From Saussurea involucrata (lineage: Eukaryota > Streptophyta > Magnoliopsida > Asterales > Asteraceae): 64,000 bases of DNA. The translations under genes were made by a program, and so were the position numbers. Shown piece after piece: positions 12,601 to 27,297 of the stretch (its first letter is position 1; the number at the start of each line of letters is the position of its first letter). The stretch is taken from NCBI GenBank assembly GCA_033807775.1, contig CM066326.1:89380873-89444872 (forward strand), in the 5' to 3' direction. The notes under the pieces are model-generated. The model saw only the letters and a program-made list of their open reading frames with translations, ran no database searches and had not been told where the DNA came from.

Positions 12601-15600
12601 TTCATGAATGTTATTCGATTAAAGAGAATGTGTTTCCCTCTCACTAGTACACCATTAGTTAAGGTGAATCAAGATCAATCCTAATGCTTCTTATATCCCA
12701 TTTCCCATGCGTTGTATTATAATGCTAGTTTGCCTACATCATATCACACAACTCATAGTTACTTGCAATAAATTTACCCTACTGTGTACATATTTGTCAC
12801 TGTCTCATAATCTTGAAGTTGAAGTACCCTTCTTTCATTTTCTTCCAACTTAAGTTGCAAAATTTTGATTGATTCCAGCGCTTCAGCATACTTCTTTTCA
12901 GATTCATCAGCTCGTTGTGTCTCTGAATCTAATAAAACCTGCATACCAATATGCATATAAGATGGCCAATTTACAGTTCAAAACAGAGAAGAAGAAAAAC
13001 AGAACATTGGAGAAATGATTGCATTCGAGGTCTAAAGAAGTAAAATAAATCAAACATCGTTCTCAGTGAAAAACAAGTTAACACCCGTTAAGATTTTTGC
13101 ACATACATCCTATCTTACTTCTAATTATCATAAAATTATCAAATTTTCCAATCGAATAATTGTCTTACTTTCAAACAATGCTTTTGAAAACTAAGCAAGT
13201 AGATTTTATGTCACTGTAAACACAATAAAAAACTAGATAATTTATATTAAAATAACATTACCTTAAGATTTTCCACCTCAGCGGTCAAACTTTCAATCTT
13301 TCCAGTGTCCTCCACTGAAACGGGGTCATCTTCCATAACAGACAAAGCTTTGTAAGATGCGTCCGTTGCAGAATCGCGTTCCTTGGAAAGCAATGCCTCA
13401 TTCAATTCAGTCTACATGATAATGTAACTTCATATTTTGATGATAATTATTTTTCATGTTTCTTATGCAATCAAATTTACATAAACAGGAAAGAAAGAAA
13501 ATATATATATTTGAACCACATTCACTTGAGAATTGGGCTTGGTTGAAGACTAAGATTCAATGCTATCATTCTACTTGTTATGTCATCTTACATTCCAGAG
13601 AGCATCTACTGCATGCTTATGAACTGAAAGTTTCTATTTGTAACTAGCTTTGAATCTTCAAATGAGTAATTGTTTCCCTCTCACTAGAACATTGTCACTT
13701 AAAAGAACGATTCCCTTGTTTATTATATATCTCATTCACTTCTCATGTGCTTTGATATATATTGCTAGTTTGCCTTCATTCATCATATCACACAACTGTA
13801 GTTGCAATAAATTTGCGTACATATGTGCCACTATTTTATAGTGGACCAGACAAAAGCAATCATAGTCTTGAAGTTGAAGTACCCTTCTTTCTGCTTCTTG
13901 AAGTTGAAGTATACTTCTTTCTGTTTCTTCCAACTTTAGACGCATACTTTCAATTGTTTCCAAGGCTTCACTGTACTTCTTTTCAAGTGCATCAGCACGT
14001 TGTCTCTCTGATTCTAATAAACCCTGCATGCAATTTTTCTATCAACAGAGGAAGACAAAGAAACACAGAGAAAATCAAAGGAAAAGGAAAACACCGCCAC
14101 ATATGACACTCTTTTACTCAATGCGAAGGTACTCTCTCTAAAGCACATATGACACCAAGATGAATCATAATCTCCTCACTGGAGGTGGCAATTTCAACCC
14201 ATTTATGTACAATTGGGTCAATTTGGATTATATTTTATTGATAATGCTTAGCTAAAAACAAACAGGTCAACAGGTTTAGATGTCACCCAAAGTATACTAT
14301 AATGCTTACGACCTCCTAAATTGCTTTTTCTTAAAAAATTGGATCATCATTTAATGATTGTTTTACTAATTACATTTAATATATTAACTGTTCAAGAAAT
14401 TGGAAAATGGACAGAAAGCGTCAGCAGGTCAAACGGCCCTAAAAAGTTACTTGTTTTGACCCAACCCGTCCGATCTGCAGAATTTGTCACCTGTGTTCCT
14501 CCCTCAGTGTTTAAATTCCCCAAATTGTAGTGCATATGCATCATTTTAACACAAAAACTAGGGGGGGGGGAAGAAACCAGGAGAATTTTTAAAAAGCAAC
14601 ATTACCTTGAGGTTTTCCACTTCTGCGATTAGATTATCAATCTTTCTATTAATATCAACTGCTTCGGCTGCAGACTCGTTTTCCTTAGCAAGAAATCCAT
14701 CTTCCAATTCAGTCTGCATAATAATGTTATGTATATTTCTTATGATACAAACACAATGGCTTTTCAATGTTTCTTAAATCAATTACAATTACGATACACA
14801 TTAGTGGTAACAGTCGAACAAGTAGTATGTATTCAGCAATTTCAGATTAAACTCAGACCCCGTTATTTTTTGCCAACAATGATTACCTGAACATCTAATA
14901 AACGAGCCTATTGATGGAAATTTAAATTCAAGCATGGTCAGCCCATGTGGCTAATAAACCAACCAAAGAATTAAAACGACAAGTTTAGCACCCACAGATG
15001 ACCAACATAACTAACTAAGTTGTTCATTTACTCGACGTGGAGGTACTTAAATATGGCACCTAAACAAGTCTTGATCTTCTCACCTGACGATATTAAACTC
15101 CCATAAATGTCTCCTCAAAATTATTTTCTAATCTTACAGTTGTTGCCAGTAATTTTGGTATATAGTTTAGTATTTTACATTTCTGCATGTTCACAATAGA
15201 CAAAGCTTCATCAGATGCTTCCGTTGCAGACTCACGTTCCTTGGCGAGCAATGCGTCTTCCAATTCCGTCTGCATGATAAGGTAATTTTATATTTCTGAT
15301 GATACCAACATAAAGTCTTTTCATGTTTGTTAAAGCAATCAAAATTACAATCCACACTAGCAGAGTTACAGCCATACAGGTAGTATGTATTTGGGTGTTC
15401 AAGGTTAACCTCGGACCGAATTATTTACATTTCTATTAATAATTACATTACCATGTGATAAACTAGTCTATTGATGGTGAGAGATATTGTTAGTTAATTA
15501 GGGGTTTTCTTTCGAGTAATCTAAAGTAGAGTTCCCTAATATAGGTTAGTATATAATGTACTGTAATATTTATAATGAAATGCAAGATTCCCTCAATCAG

Positions 15601-18600
15601 TTACATGGTATCAGAGCCATCTTCAGGTGCCCGAACGCTAGCCATCGTATCCGCAACTTGCCGGAACCCTAAGCGCCATCGCCGGATATCCACCAAATCC
15701 CTAGCCGCCAGAACCTGCCGGAAACCTAGCCGCCAACCCCGTCGCCTTTACAAGGCACCGCTGCTGCCAAACCAAGCCCCATTGCTGCTGTGGGAACTAC
15801 CAGAGCCGCCCCACCTGGTCAGATCCAATTCCCTGAACTGGGAACGAACCTTTTGATTGAACTGGGAACAAACCTTTTGATTGGCACATGCTTTGAGCCT
15901 CAAGATCAAACTACTTGTGATCTTCAGCAACACATCTTTGTGATTCCGGTATTAGGAGGCTTAGGGGGCGTTTGGTTCACGGACTGGAATTTGGTGGAAT
16001 TGGAACATATCAAAGACATTTGACTTTGAAGGAATTTGAATGAAATTTGATGGAATTTGACCATGCGTTTGGTTGGCACGAATTGGAATGGGATCTAGCA
16101 AAAGAATAGAAATATGCATATGTCGGGGGTGGGGGTGACGGTTGTGATGACGACAATAGTGGTGTGGTGGTGTTGGGGGTAGGTAGGTGGGGTGGGGTGG
16201 GTAGCGACTCTGATGGCAAAAAATAGTGGCATGGTGGTGATGATAGGGTGGGGATGGTGGGTGACGGTGGTGGAATGATAATATTGATGATGGTGGTGGT
16301 GGTGGATATGTTGTCGGCGGGAGTGGTGAGGGTAGGGAGGGGAGGGGTGGTAATTAAGTTGGATGCAAAGGTTATTTTTGTCTTTCTAAAACACAATTAT
16401 TAATAATGTTACATTTGCCACGAAATGGAATTCAAATCCTTCACATATGCTAAGGAATGAACAAATCCCTCAACCGTGGAATTCAGTGGAATCCAATCAA
16501 TTCCTTCAACGAACCAAACATCACTAAGAAATTTGGTCAAAGGAATTTGTCATTCCAATTCCATCAAATTCCTTTGATGTCTGCGAACCAAACCGCCCCT
16601 TACTTTCAGCCATGCCACCCCTCTTTGACTTTTCTGAATTAGCTATGACTAGATCTTCGTCTGTTCATGAGTTAACACGTAAGTCATGTCACTTGGGTAA
16701 ACACACCAGTTGTTCCTATCCCCCCTAGCAAGTCTAGTCTAGTCTAGTCAAAAGCTTATTGGAGCTAATTCACTCGGATGTATGGGACGTGTCCTAGTAC
16801 TTCTACGAATGATTTAAATACTTTATTAAGCTTGTTGATGAATTTTCTTGTGCAACATAGTTTTTTTTATTGAAATATTTTCTTTCTTTTGTGACTTCTA
16901 TGTTTATGTCAAACCCAATTTGACGTTTCCATTAAAACATCTTGGATCTGATAATGCAAAAAATCTCTTCTAATTTCACGAAATTACAATCCACACTAAT
17001 GATAATATCCTAACAAGTAGTAGGTATTTAGTAATTTGAGATTAGACTCGGACCCAATTATTTAGGCACAAGCCTTTTGCCGATTATCTAACCATGTAAT
17101 ATAGAAGTCTATGAATGGAAACCCTATGTTAGACATGGATCCGAATAACAAACTACAGCATGCACTGCACAAAGCAAACTTCACGATCTTCTTTCCTTAG
17201 TATCATGCAGCTCTCCCATGAAGTGTCACAAAGCAATATCTCTAAAAGAAAATGTTTGCTTAATAGGCAAAAACTATTCCTGATCTGTAGTCAGTCGGTG
17301 TGGTTAACAAGCCAAACAAAGCAAGTGTGGATACAAGTGAACCACAGAAGTAAAATGGCATCCATCATATCCACATATGGTTGTTGGTGGAAAGAGATTA
17401 ACACAACGATGTTGTTCATTTACACGTTGTTAAGCCACTATATATGGAAGCACATATGACACCTAAACCAACCTTAATCTCCTAGCCAACGCTACCATAT
17501 TGAAATTACACAAAATGTCTCCTCAAACTTCCTTAATCTTACTGTTCTTGTTGGTAATGTTGGTATAAACTCTAGTATTGTGCATTTCTGCAAGTGCACA
17601 TACCGAAAAAACGATAACACAATCATCCGGTCAAAGTATAACCAGTACTCTACACTTAAGTCGACGAAATAAGAAGCTCAAGAAGCTATCACACTAGGAT
17701 ATTGTAGAAGTAAACCAATCAGACTCACCACGTTGTAGTTGTCAATTTTGGGCATTAAAAGATATTTTTGGCTCCATTTTTTGATTTATTTCATCTATTA
17801 CATGACTGGAACGTTGGGGAGTTTTCCGAAAAAACCTATTAGTGGAGGAAGACCTCCTAGGGATAAGCATCATTCTAAAACATACAAACCAAGGATGTGA
17901 GGGGAGATGAGAGAATTTATATTAAATCACATTACCTTATGGCGTTTTACTTTTTTGGTTGAACTGTCACTGGAACTGTCACTAGTTGAACCGTCACTCT
18001 TATCACTGTCCTTCATAGAACCTAGGGGTTCTTTGACAATAGACAAAGTTGGATCAGATGCTTCTATTGCAGACTCATGTTCCCTGGAAAGCAATGCGTC
18101 TTCGGATTCAATCTGCATGATATGGTAATTAATATTTGTGATGATACGAACACAATAAAAGTTACAATCCATGCTAGTTGAAACAGCCAACTGGGAACTA
18201 TATTTTGGAATCTGAGGTCCAACATAAGCCCAGATAATTTATGCATGATGGCAACAAAATGATTTTTGTGTGACCTAATGTGCTTAACCATTTGAAATGC
18301 AAGAGATGAGAGACATATAAACCCACTGAAGAAAAATCAGATCGAATTAGATGCAAAAACCTTGAGGATTTTTAAGGTGAGGAAACCTACGTCATACTAA
18401 AGCATGTTAAGGAAGCACATTAGCCTAACACGAACGACAAGTGAACGGAATAACCATAATCTTATGCAACAATGGGTAGGGGCGGATCCAACTTAGAAAG
18501 GTGGGGGGATGGGCCCCCATTGAAAAGAAAAAAAAATTACGTAGCCTAAAAACAAAATTTTTGTTACTTTCTGTTATAGTTCCCCCCCCCCCCCCGTGTT

Positions 18601-21600
18601 TTTCCGCCAGTGACCCCACCAACCAAAAAACCAAAGAAAGTACCGCAATCAACCAAAAAACTAAAAAAGTCTCTCGAAATCAACCAAAAAAACTACAAAA
18701 ATCTCTCGAAACCGTGAAATTAGGCTAAAATATATCGAGTGACTTTGCGAACCTATAATCAGTAGGCAAAAATCCTGGATCCACCACTGACAATGGGTGT
18801 GCAACAAAAAGAAAGATTGATTCGAGAGTAGGCTTGGTTGTAGGTAAGATTAATGCCATCTTACTTTGTGTTTGCATCCACCGGAGAAACCCAAATATTT
18901 CTTTGTGTACATACCTTATTGAGAGGCTTTAACCTTGCACACAAACATTGAAGCTTTAAATGTGTTATATGACTTGGTGCCCAAAAAGAATTTATTTCAC
19001 TCGTGTTAAAACATGGTTACTTAAGGCGAATTAGATCAATCCCATGCTTATTGTGTCTTACTTCTCATGTACTTTGATATATTATGAGTTTGGCTCCATC
19101 ATATCTCACAATCCGTACTTGTTTGTTATAAAACTTATCAACTATGTACATTTTATCCACTATTATATGGTGGACTAGACAAAAGCAAACATAGCCTTGA
19201 AGTTCAAGTACCGTTCTTTCAGTTTTTCCCAAGTTCATCAATTCAATTCTTTCTTGGGCTTGAGCAAACTTCTTCTCAGATTCGTCAGCTCGTTGCCTCT
19301 CTGATTCCAATAAAGCCTGCATGCCAATATGTATATAAGATGGGTAATTTATAGATCAAGAGGGAAAAAGTAGAAAGAAAGAAACAATGATGGAGAGAAA
19401 ATCGCAAATCAGATGCACTTCCATTCAAGATCTAAATGATTAGAAGAAATCAAACGTCCTGCTCTACAAAGAATACCAAGATAGCCATGTTAATACGCAT
19501 TTGGATTTTGGCATATATTTCCTACCTTATCTTCAATCATCCTAAAGTCATTGTTCGTCTGGTAAAATCAATGCCTCTGAAAGCATTTGCAAACTAAGTG
19601 AGCAAATGTGATCAAATGCAAGCCTAGTTCGACCCCTAGCAAGAAGAAGAATCAACCTTTCCAAAAAAAAGAATCAACTCAAGTTGGTTACCACATAATT
19701 GTACTACTTGAAGATAATGTTCCAACCAGACAAGCCAAGAAATATGAGTTTCTACTTACCAAAAAAGAGTGTACATATCTACCTTATGTATGTCTTTTTC
19801 TCAATCTTAGTCCAACAGTTGTATCATGTAGGGCTGTTTGTTTACCTCTTAGTAGTTCCATTAAGAGGAAACCTCTGAATCATTAAGAGGTGAATATTGT
19901 TTGGCAAAAAAATCTGCCTTTTAATGGTTCTAAAAGCCTCTGAATGATTTTGTATCTTGGGCCTTCCTTAACCATTCAGCGCCATAATTTTATTCTAAAC
20001 AATTACCAAACAACCATATTTCATTTGGCACTATATCATAAGAGCCTCTAAACCATTCAGCAACTACCAAACAGTCCCTAAGTAAATGTACCAGTCCCAC
20101 CAACAGTGTACTTCCAAAGGCAATAAGAGTAACAGAAAATGGCTTTGACAAGGTCCATAAACTCAGTGAAATCAATGACCAAATCATTGGATGCATAACC
20201 TCAAGATGTAGAACCTTAGGACTGATTGAACCATGATTCAAATTGGGATGAGAACAAGAACTAATTAAGCATAATGTTAAGCACACCACATTGGCTAGTA
20301 GCAAGAAAAAGAAAGAAAATTTGTTTGCACCAAATACACTTGGAAGAGTTGTCTACTGTTGTGACATCTTACGTTGTGTTTTCATCCATCGGAAAGAGCA
20401 TCCATATGTACCAAATTTTCTCTTGTAACCACTGGCTTCGAATTTGTAGACAAACTTTGAAAGTTCATATATGTTATTAGACTTGGTGCCCAAAAAGAAC
20501 TTATTTCCCTCTAAGGGGCCGTTCACCAAACACTTAGCCTGGTAAGTGCTTACCGGTAAAATTTAACATTATCACTTACTTACCAGGTAAGATTTTAATG
20601 TACAAAAATGGTATATATGCAACAATTTACCCGGTAAGCACTAACCATGGTAAGAGACGACGACCCTCACTTACTGGGTAAGACCCTTGGTCCTTATCTT
20701 CGCTCTTACCGGGTAAGATTTTTGGTCCTTGCCATATGCATCCGTAAAGTAATGTGACTTGGTAAGCGCATACCCAGGTAAGTGTTTGGTAAACGGCCCC
20801 TTTCTTTTCTTTTTCTACTTTTTCTTTTCTTTTCTTTTTCTTTCTCTTTCTTTTTTCTTTTTATCGGATTACAGAAGAGTCCCCGCACCACAGGCTGGTT
20901 TCTCGTGCCATGGCCAAGGATCCCAGCACCGCGGGCTGGTTTCTCGTGCCGTGGCCGAGTACCCCGCTCGCATGCTAATTATATCTCATTTCTCATGGGA
21001 TTTGATATATCTCTCATTTGGCTTCAATATATCACACAACCCATGCTTATTGCATACAATCAACATATATGACACTACTTTATGGTGGAAGAAGCAAAAG
21101 CAAACATAATCTTAAAGTTGAAGTACCGTTCTTTCAATTTCTTCCAACTTCATGATTTCGATTGTTTTTTGGGCTTCAATATACTTCTTTTCAGATTCAT
21201 CAGCTCGTTGTCTCTCTGATTCTAATAAGGCCTGCATGCCAATAAGTATATAAGATGGGAAATTTACAGATCAAGAGAGGATAAGAGGATGGAAGATAGA
21301 ATGATGGAGAGAAAATCTCATATATGATGCACTTCCATTCAAGGTCTAAATGACTGAAAGAAATCAAACATCTTGCTTTGTAGAGAATACCAAGACAAGA
21401 TAGCCATGTTAACAACCATTTATATTTTTGCATATATTTCCTAATTTATCTTCAATCATCCTAAATTCATTGGCATTTGCAAATCAATGCCAGAGGAAAA
21501 GTCAACTCAAGTGTTGGTAACAATCATACAGCTTCTAAACAGCTTTGGTTAATTATAAACTAAATGCTAATAAAAATATGTCAGGTCATCATTCATCGGG

Positions 21601-24600
21601 GCACTGAACATTGGTACTTAAGAAATCCATATCGACTCCCATGCTTACTATATCTGTTTTCTCATTGCCTATGATATATCGCTCGTTTGGCTTCATAATG
21701 TGACACAACCAATGCTTATTTTTGATGAAATTTATCTACGGTCCACATCTATGCCACTAATTTATGGTGGCTAAACAAACGCAAATATAATCTTGAAGTC
21801 GAAGTACCATTCTTTCAGCTTCTTCCAACTCCATAATTTTGATTCTATCTTGCGCTTCAGCAAACTTCCTCTCAGATTCGTCAGCTCGTTGTCTCTCTGA
21901 TTCTAATAAAGCCTGCATGCCAATAAGTATATAAGATGGGTAATTTTTTATTTCAAGAGAGAAAGACAATGATGAATAGAAAATCAAATATATGATGAAC
22001 TTCCATTCAAATTAGAGAGAAAGACAATGCACTTTCATTCAAATTTGGAACCATTATATATGTATGTATTTATGTATATGAAAATTGTGTATGTTAATAA
22101 ATTAAATTATTTAATTTATTTGTGTTAATTATAACTATTATATGATATATAAAATCATTAAATAACTTTTGGGGGGAACTTGTCTAGTTTTGTCCTGTCT
22201 AGTCCTAGTCGTACCAAACACCAAACATAACTTCCTGTCCAGTTCTGTCCGGTCCAATCATGTATGCATACCAAACGCTACCTAAATGACTAAAAGAAAT
22301 CAAACATCTTGCTCTACAGATAATACAGCCATATGGTTCACCAAGAAGACAAGATTGCCATGTTAACACCCATTTGGATTTTTGCATATACTCCCTCCGT
22401 CCCAAAATAAATGTCCACAATGAAAATGGCACACAGTATTAGGATTGTGTAATTATTACACTTTTTAAATAACCAAGTTACATTTTTACCCTTAATAATA
22501 GTGAGAGAAAATTTCCTCATCTCATTATTAAGAGTAGAATAGGAAAGTGAAAATTTACTTTTAAAAGTGGACACTTATTTTGGGACAAACTAAAATAGAA
22601 ATGTGGACACTTAATTTGGGACAGAGGGAGTATTTCTTACCTCATCTTCAATCATCCTAAATTCATTGTTAATTTGGTAAAATTATTGCCTTTAGATGGC
22701 ATTTGCAAATTAAGTGAGCAAATGTGATAAAGTGCAGTCCTAGTTTCCAGAAGAAAAATCAACTCAAGTGCTTAGTAACAAGCATACAATTCTCTCTTAA
22801 AAATGACAACACTTCCATATTTCCGGTATACAACATTGGCTGATTAAAACTAAATTATAATAAAAATAGGTTATCATACATCAGTGATCAGTACACTAAC
22901 GACATGTTGTCTTCCGTCCCCACTCAGCATTAACAGTATAAGCAATATGTTGCTCCCATTAAAGTGGCCTTAGCAGTGATGTTTGGTAATTGCTGAAAAA
23001 TCCTTTGGGTCTGTTTGGTTGCAGGATTGGATTGGATTTCATGTAGGGATTTGGATTTAGAGGGATTTGGATTGGGGAAGATTTGGTATCCTTTTGTGTG
23101 TTTGGTTCATAGAATTTGGAATGGATTTTGAATTTCACTTTTTTTTGTGAAAAAACATTAAAAATTTATAAAAATCATAAAATAATTAAATTACCTTTTA
23201 TTTAATTGATTATTAGAAACCGAATGTTTTTAACATATTTTTAAACATTATTATATACAAATCCTACGAAATCCCTTGAAATCCTACCCATCCCGGTGGG
23301 ATTTCAAAATCGTATGTTTGAGGGGTTTCAAAGAAATCCTGACAATCATACAAACCAATCGCGGGATTGGAATGGATTTGAAATCCAAATCCATTCCATT
23401 CCTGCAAACCAAACGGACCCTTAGAGAAAAATCTGAAACATTTTTTGGAAGGGTGTGTTAGGCTATGGCTTGACTAATCCCGGCAATAAATCATCCCTGA
23501 TAAACTCAGTGGCCACAATTGTTGTGTTCGCCTGGATCGAACCCTGGGCAGATTGGGATATTCCACCACATACCCTAGGGTCCTAACCACTACGCCGCAA
23601 CCCTTGTGGTTAAAACCTAAAACATTATTGGCGAGAAGAAATAGAACTATAAGAGTATAGAATGAATAGTAATTCTAACTAATGCAACAGCCATATCATG
23701 TACAGACCGTTACCAATTCTAACAGTATACGTGCAAAGGCTCTACGATTATCAGAAAAATGACTCTCACAAGGTCCATTAACCCATTGAAATCAAAGACT
23801 AAGGAGCCGTTTACCAAACACTTACCCGGTAGGCGCTTACCGGTCAAATTTAATGCTATCATTTACTTACCGGGTAAGATTTTAGTCCACTAAAACGGCA
23901 TTGTATGCTAAAATTTACCAGGTAAGCGCTAACCATGGCAAGAGTCATCGCCCACACTTACCGGGTAAGATCCTTAGTCCTTGTGTCGCTCTTACCGGTA
24001 AGATTCTTGGTCCTTAATATATTAATCCGGTAAGGTAATGTGACTTGGTAAGCGCTTACCCTCGTAAGCGTTTTGTAAACGGCCCCCAACTCTTTAATTG
24101 CTTCACTTCAAACCCATGAGCTAGTATAACTGGACCATGAACCGGATTGGGTTACCACTTAAATTGCACTACTTGAGAATGTTGTACACTACATGTACTG
24201 AAATGTGCCAATCAGCCAAGTGTATGGCATCAAATTTATTTCTACTTGTTTCGACAGCTGTATCAGTCCCAACAGTGTACTTACAAAGGCTCTAAGTGGC
24301 TGTTTGGTTGGTTTTTCATTAAGTCTTGTATGGATAAAGTTGTCTGTGTGGATTTATCTGTCTGTATAGATAGGGAAAGTTTTTGTTTGGGAGGGTTTTT
24401 TCATAGATGGAAAGAGTGTGTTTCTTATATGGATTAGGAAAGTTAGGAAAAAACTTGGCTTTCTGCACAAAGCTCCCTCCAAAAAGCTTACTGAATAGGC
24501 CACTTTCTATATCATTAAGACACTACCAAACAGTCACATATAGCTGACCGAATAAGCAGTGAGTCCCACTAAGCTCATTAAGTTGTTAACAAAAGGGCCC

Positions 24601-27262
24601 TAAGAGTATCGGTAGCTGGCTTTGACAAGGTCCCTTAAATCAATGGAACCAAAGACCAAATTTTTGTATGAAATCAGCTCAAGACCAAGAGCATGTAGGA
24701 CTTGAACCATAAATCTAATTGGGCAGACAACCATAACTACTTAAATATAACACTAAGGGGTTGTTTGTTTACCTCTTAATAGTTCCATTAAGAGGAAACC
24801 TCTGAATCGTTGAGAGGTGAATCTTGTTTGGCAAAAAGAAAATTTGCCTCTTAATCGTTCTAAAACCCTCTGAATTATTTTGTATCTTGGGCCTCCCTTA
24901 ACCATTCAACGCCCTAATTTCATTTTGAACAATCACCAAATAACCAAATTTCATTTTGCACTATATCATAAAAGCCTCTTAATCATTCTGACCACTTAAT
25001 CATTCAGTACAACTGCAGACCTGATACTACACATAGGCAACCGACCAACCATACAAGCAAAAATGAACATGCTTCTGCTTCTTTGGGGAAGTGTAAATCT
25101 ATGTTTCATGTATGTTCAACAAGATAAGTTGAAGTTTAGGTCAGACATGGATCCTTACAAATTACGACAAGTACAGTACAAAGAAAACTTCATCCTTTTC
25201 GTTCCTAATAACCATGCAACTTCTCCATGAAGTTTCCTTCAGAACTTCAGCTTCTTTAAAATAGAAACTTTAGGTAATGAGACGCAACCATTTCAGATCT
25301 CCAGTGATAGTCAACAAGAGAATCAAATAATTAACATGACATATATCACACACACAGATGCTTGTTGGTAGAAACAGATTAACTAAACCAGTAAACCGTG
25401 TTGTTCCTATACTCCATGTCCTCTATGAAGCACATGTGGCACTTATATGAGCTTCATGGGGGTAGGGAGAGGAGATAATTTTTAAGAAACCAACATTACC
25501 TTCAAGTCTTCCACTTCTGCAGCTAAACTGTCAATCTTGTCCACGCCGGATGTTTTTGGTGCAAACTCATTTTCCTTGGCGAGCAACGATTTTTCTAATT
25601 CAGTCTGCATGATGAGGTATTTTATGTTTGTCATGAACATAATGTTTTCATATTTATTAAACAATCACAATAACCATCCACCACTAAAGGTAACAACCTA
25701 ACAGGTACCATTTATCTCAAGAATCTAAGGTCAAAATTATCCCCCAATCAATTGGCATATCTACTTGGCACAAAATGACTTTCTTGTGTGAGATAACCCA
25801 AGCTATGAAGGCGTTCACACCAAGTACTTAACCATTTGAAATGCATGAGATATTGAAAAACTGAAGAAGGATAAAAGTTAAGAAAAGAAAAAGGTTATGA
25901 ACCAAACCCACGCTGATGCATGCTTAGGAAGCACAAGCTCCCAACAACAAATGCAAGTGAAATGTCATAGAAAAGTATCATAATACTCGTAGTTACTTGC
26001 ATCAATGTTCTCTGTTGTATGCAGAATTGCCCCTATTTTATGGTGGAGTAGATAAAAGCAATCATAATCTTAACGGGACACCTCTTTACAGCCCAAAACT
26101 AAGTTCTATCCAAAAAGATCGAGGAAGAATCCACCGAACTTATTCACTGACTTCCCTTCTAGGTAAACAATGCAACAAATTTTACAGCCATACATAGGGG
26201 TGTAAACGAGTCGAGCTTTTAACGAGCTACTCGGGCTCGAACTCGTTTATCTCGAGTTCACTCGAGTCGATCCCGAACAGAAAACAAAGCTCGCTTAACT
26301 TAACAAGTCGAGCTCCATAACACCAATGTTCGACTTGACTCGTTCGAAAGCTCGATTAGGCTTTACAACTCGAGTCGAGCCATTCGAGCATATACTTTTT
26401 CGAGCCAGACATATTTATATGTTTACAAATTATATAATCAAAATATAAAAATCATCGAGCTTGAGTACATAAACGAGTTAATCGATCTCGATTTCGAGCT
26501 CATAAACGAGCATCGAGCTCGAGCTCAAAAATTGAAAAATTATTCAAGCTCGAGCTCGAGCTCGAGCCCGACTTTGAAAAAGTTAAAAGAGCTCGAGTCT
26601 AGCCAGCTCAAATGACCTGCTACCCGAGTCGATTCGGCTCGTTTACACCCCTAGCCATACATGGGAAGCAAATAGAAACCAGTGGAACAGAATGAAGGAT
26701 AATCTTTGAAACAGATTAATGTTACCTTCTTACGTATTTCTATATCTAAACGCCGTGTGAGCTCTTCCACTTGCTGTTCAAGTTGCTCCTTTGCTGATTG
26801 AAGTACACCAGTTTCCCTTGCAGCCTATATATGTTAAAGATAAGCAACTAATGATAGAAGTTTTGGATCGGAGAAAAACAATAATGAGGAACTAGGGTTT
26901 GTAAAGCATTGCAACCAAAATGTCTTCAGCGTCATGTACGAGATAGACCAAAGGCACCTTACGTAGGGTTGATCAAATTGCTAAATAACAAAAGCTTATC
27001 CATATATTTACTTAGAAAGGTGGATACTAACATTCGGTCATTAAGCCTTGGAGAATAACTTTATTCATAATACTACAGGAGACAACAAAATACTAGAACA
27101 ACCCAATAAACCAAAACCAAATATTAAATGAAATTTTTTATACCAATTCTATTTGAATGAAATGTAAAACTTGGCAATAAAAAATCCGGTTCTGGTATCA
27201 TTTAAAGATAAGTAGGTGGTCACCTAGTATTTCTCAAGTGTTGTGTGTGTATGTGTGTGTGT

Positions 27263-27297
<35 letters not shown>

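Noticed and set aside
15575..15856. 93-codon plus-strand frame
   Set aside because: It starts in an LTR-like block and crosses the copia primer site; it is the leader of a dead retroelement.
16010..16396. 128-codon minus-strand Pro/Thr-rich frame
   Set aside because: It is the complement of a GGTGGT simple repeat inside a MITE, not a gene.
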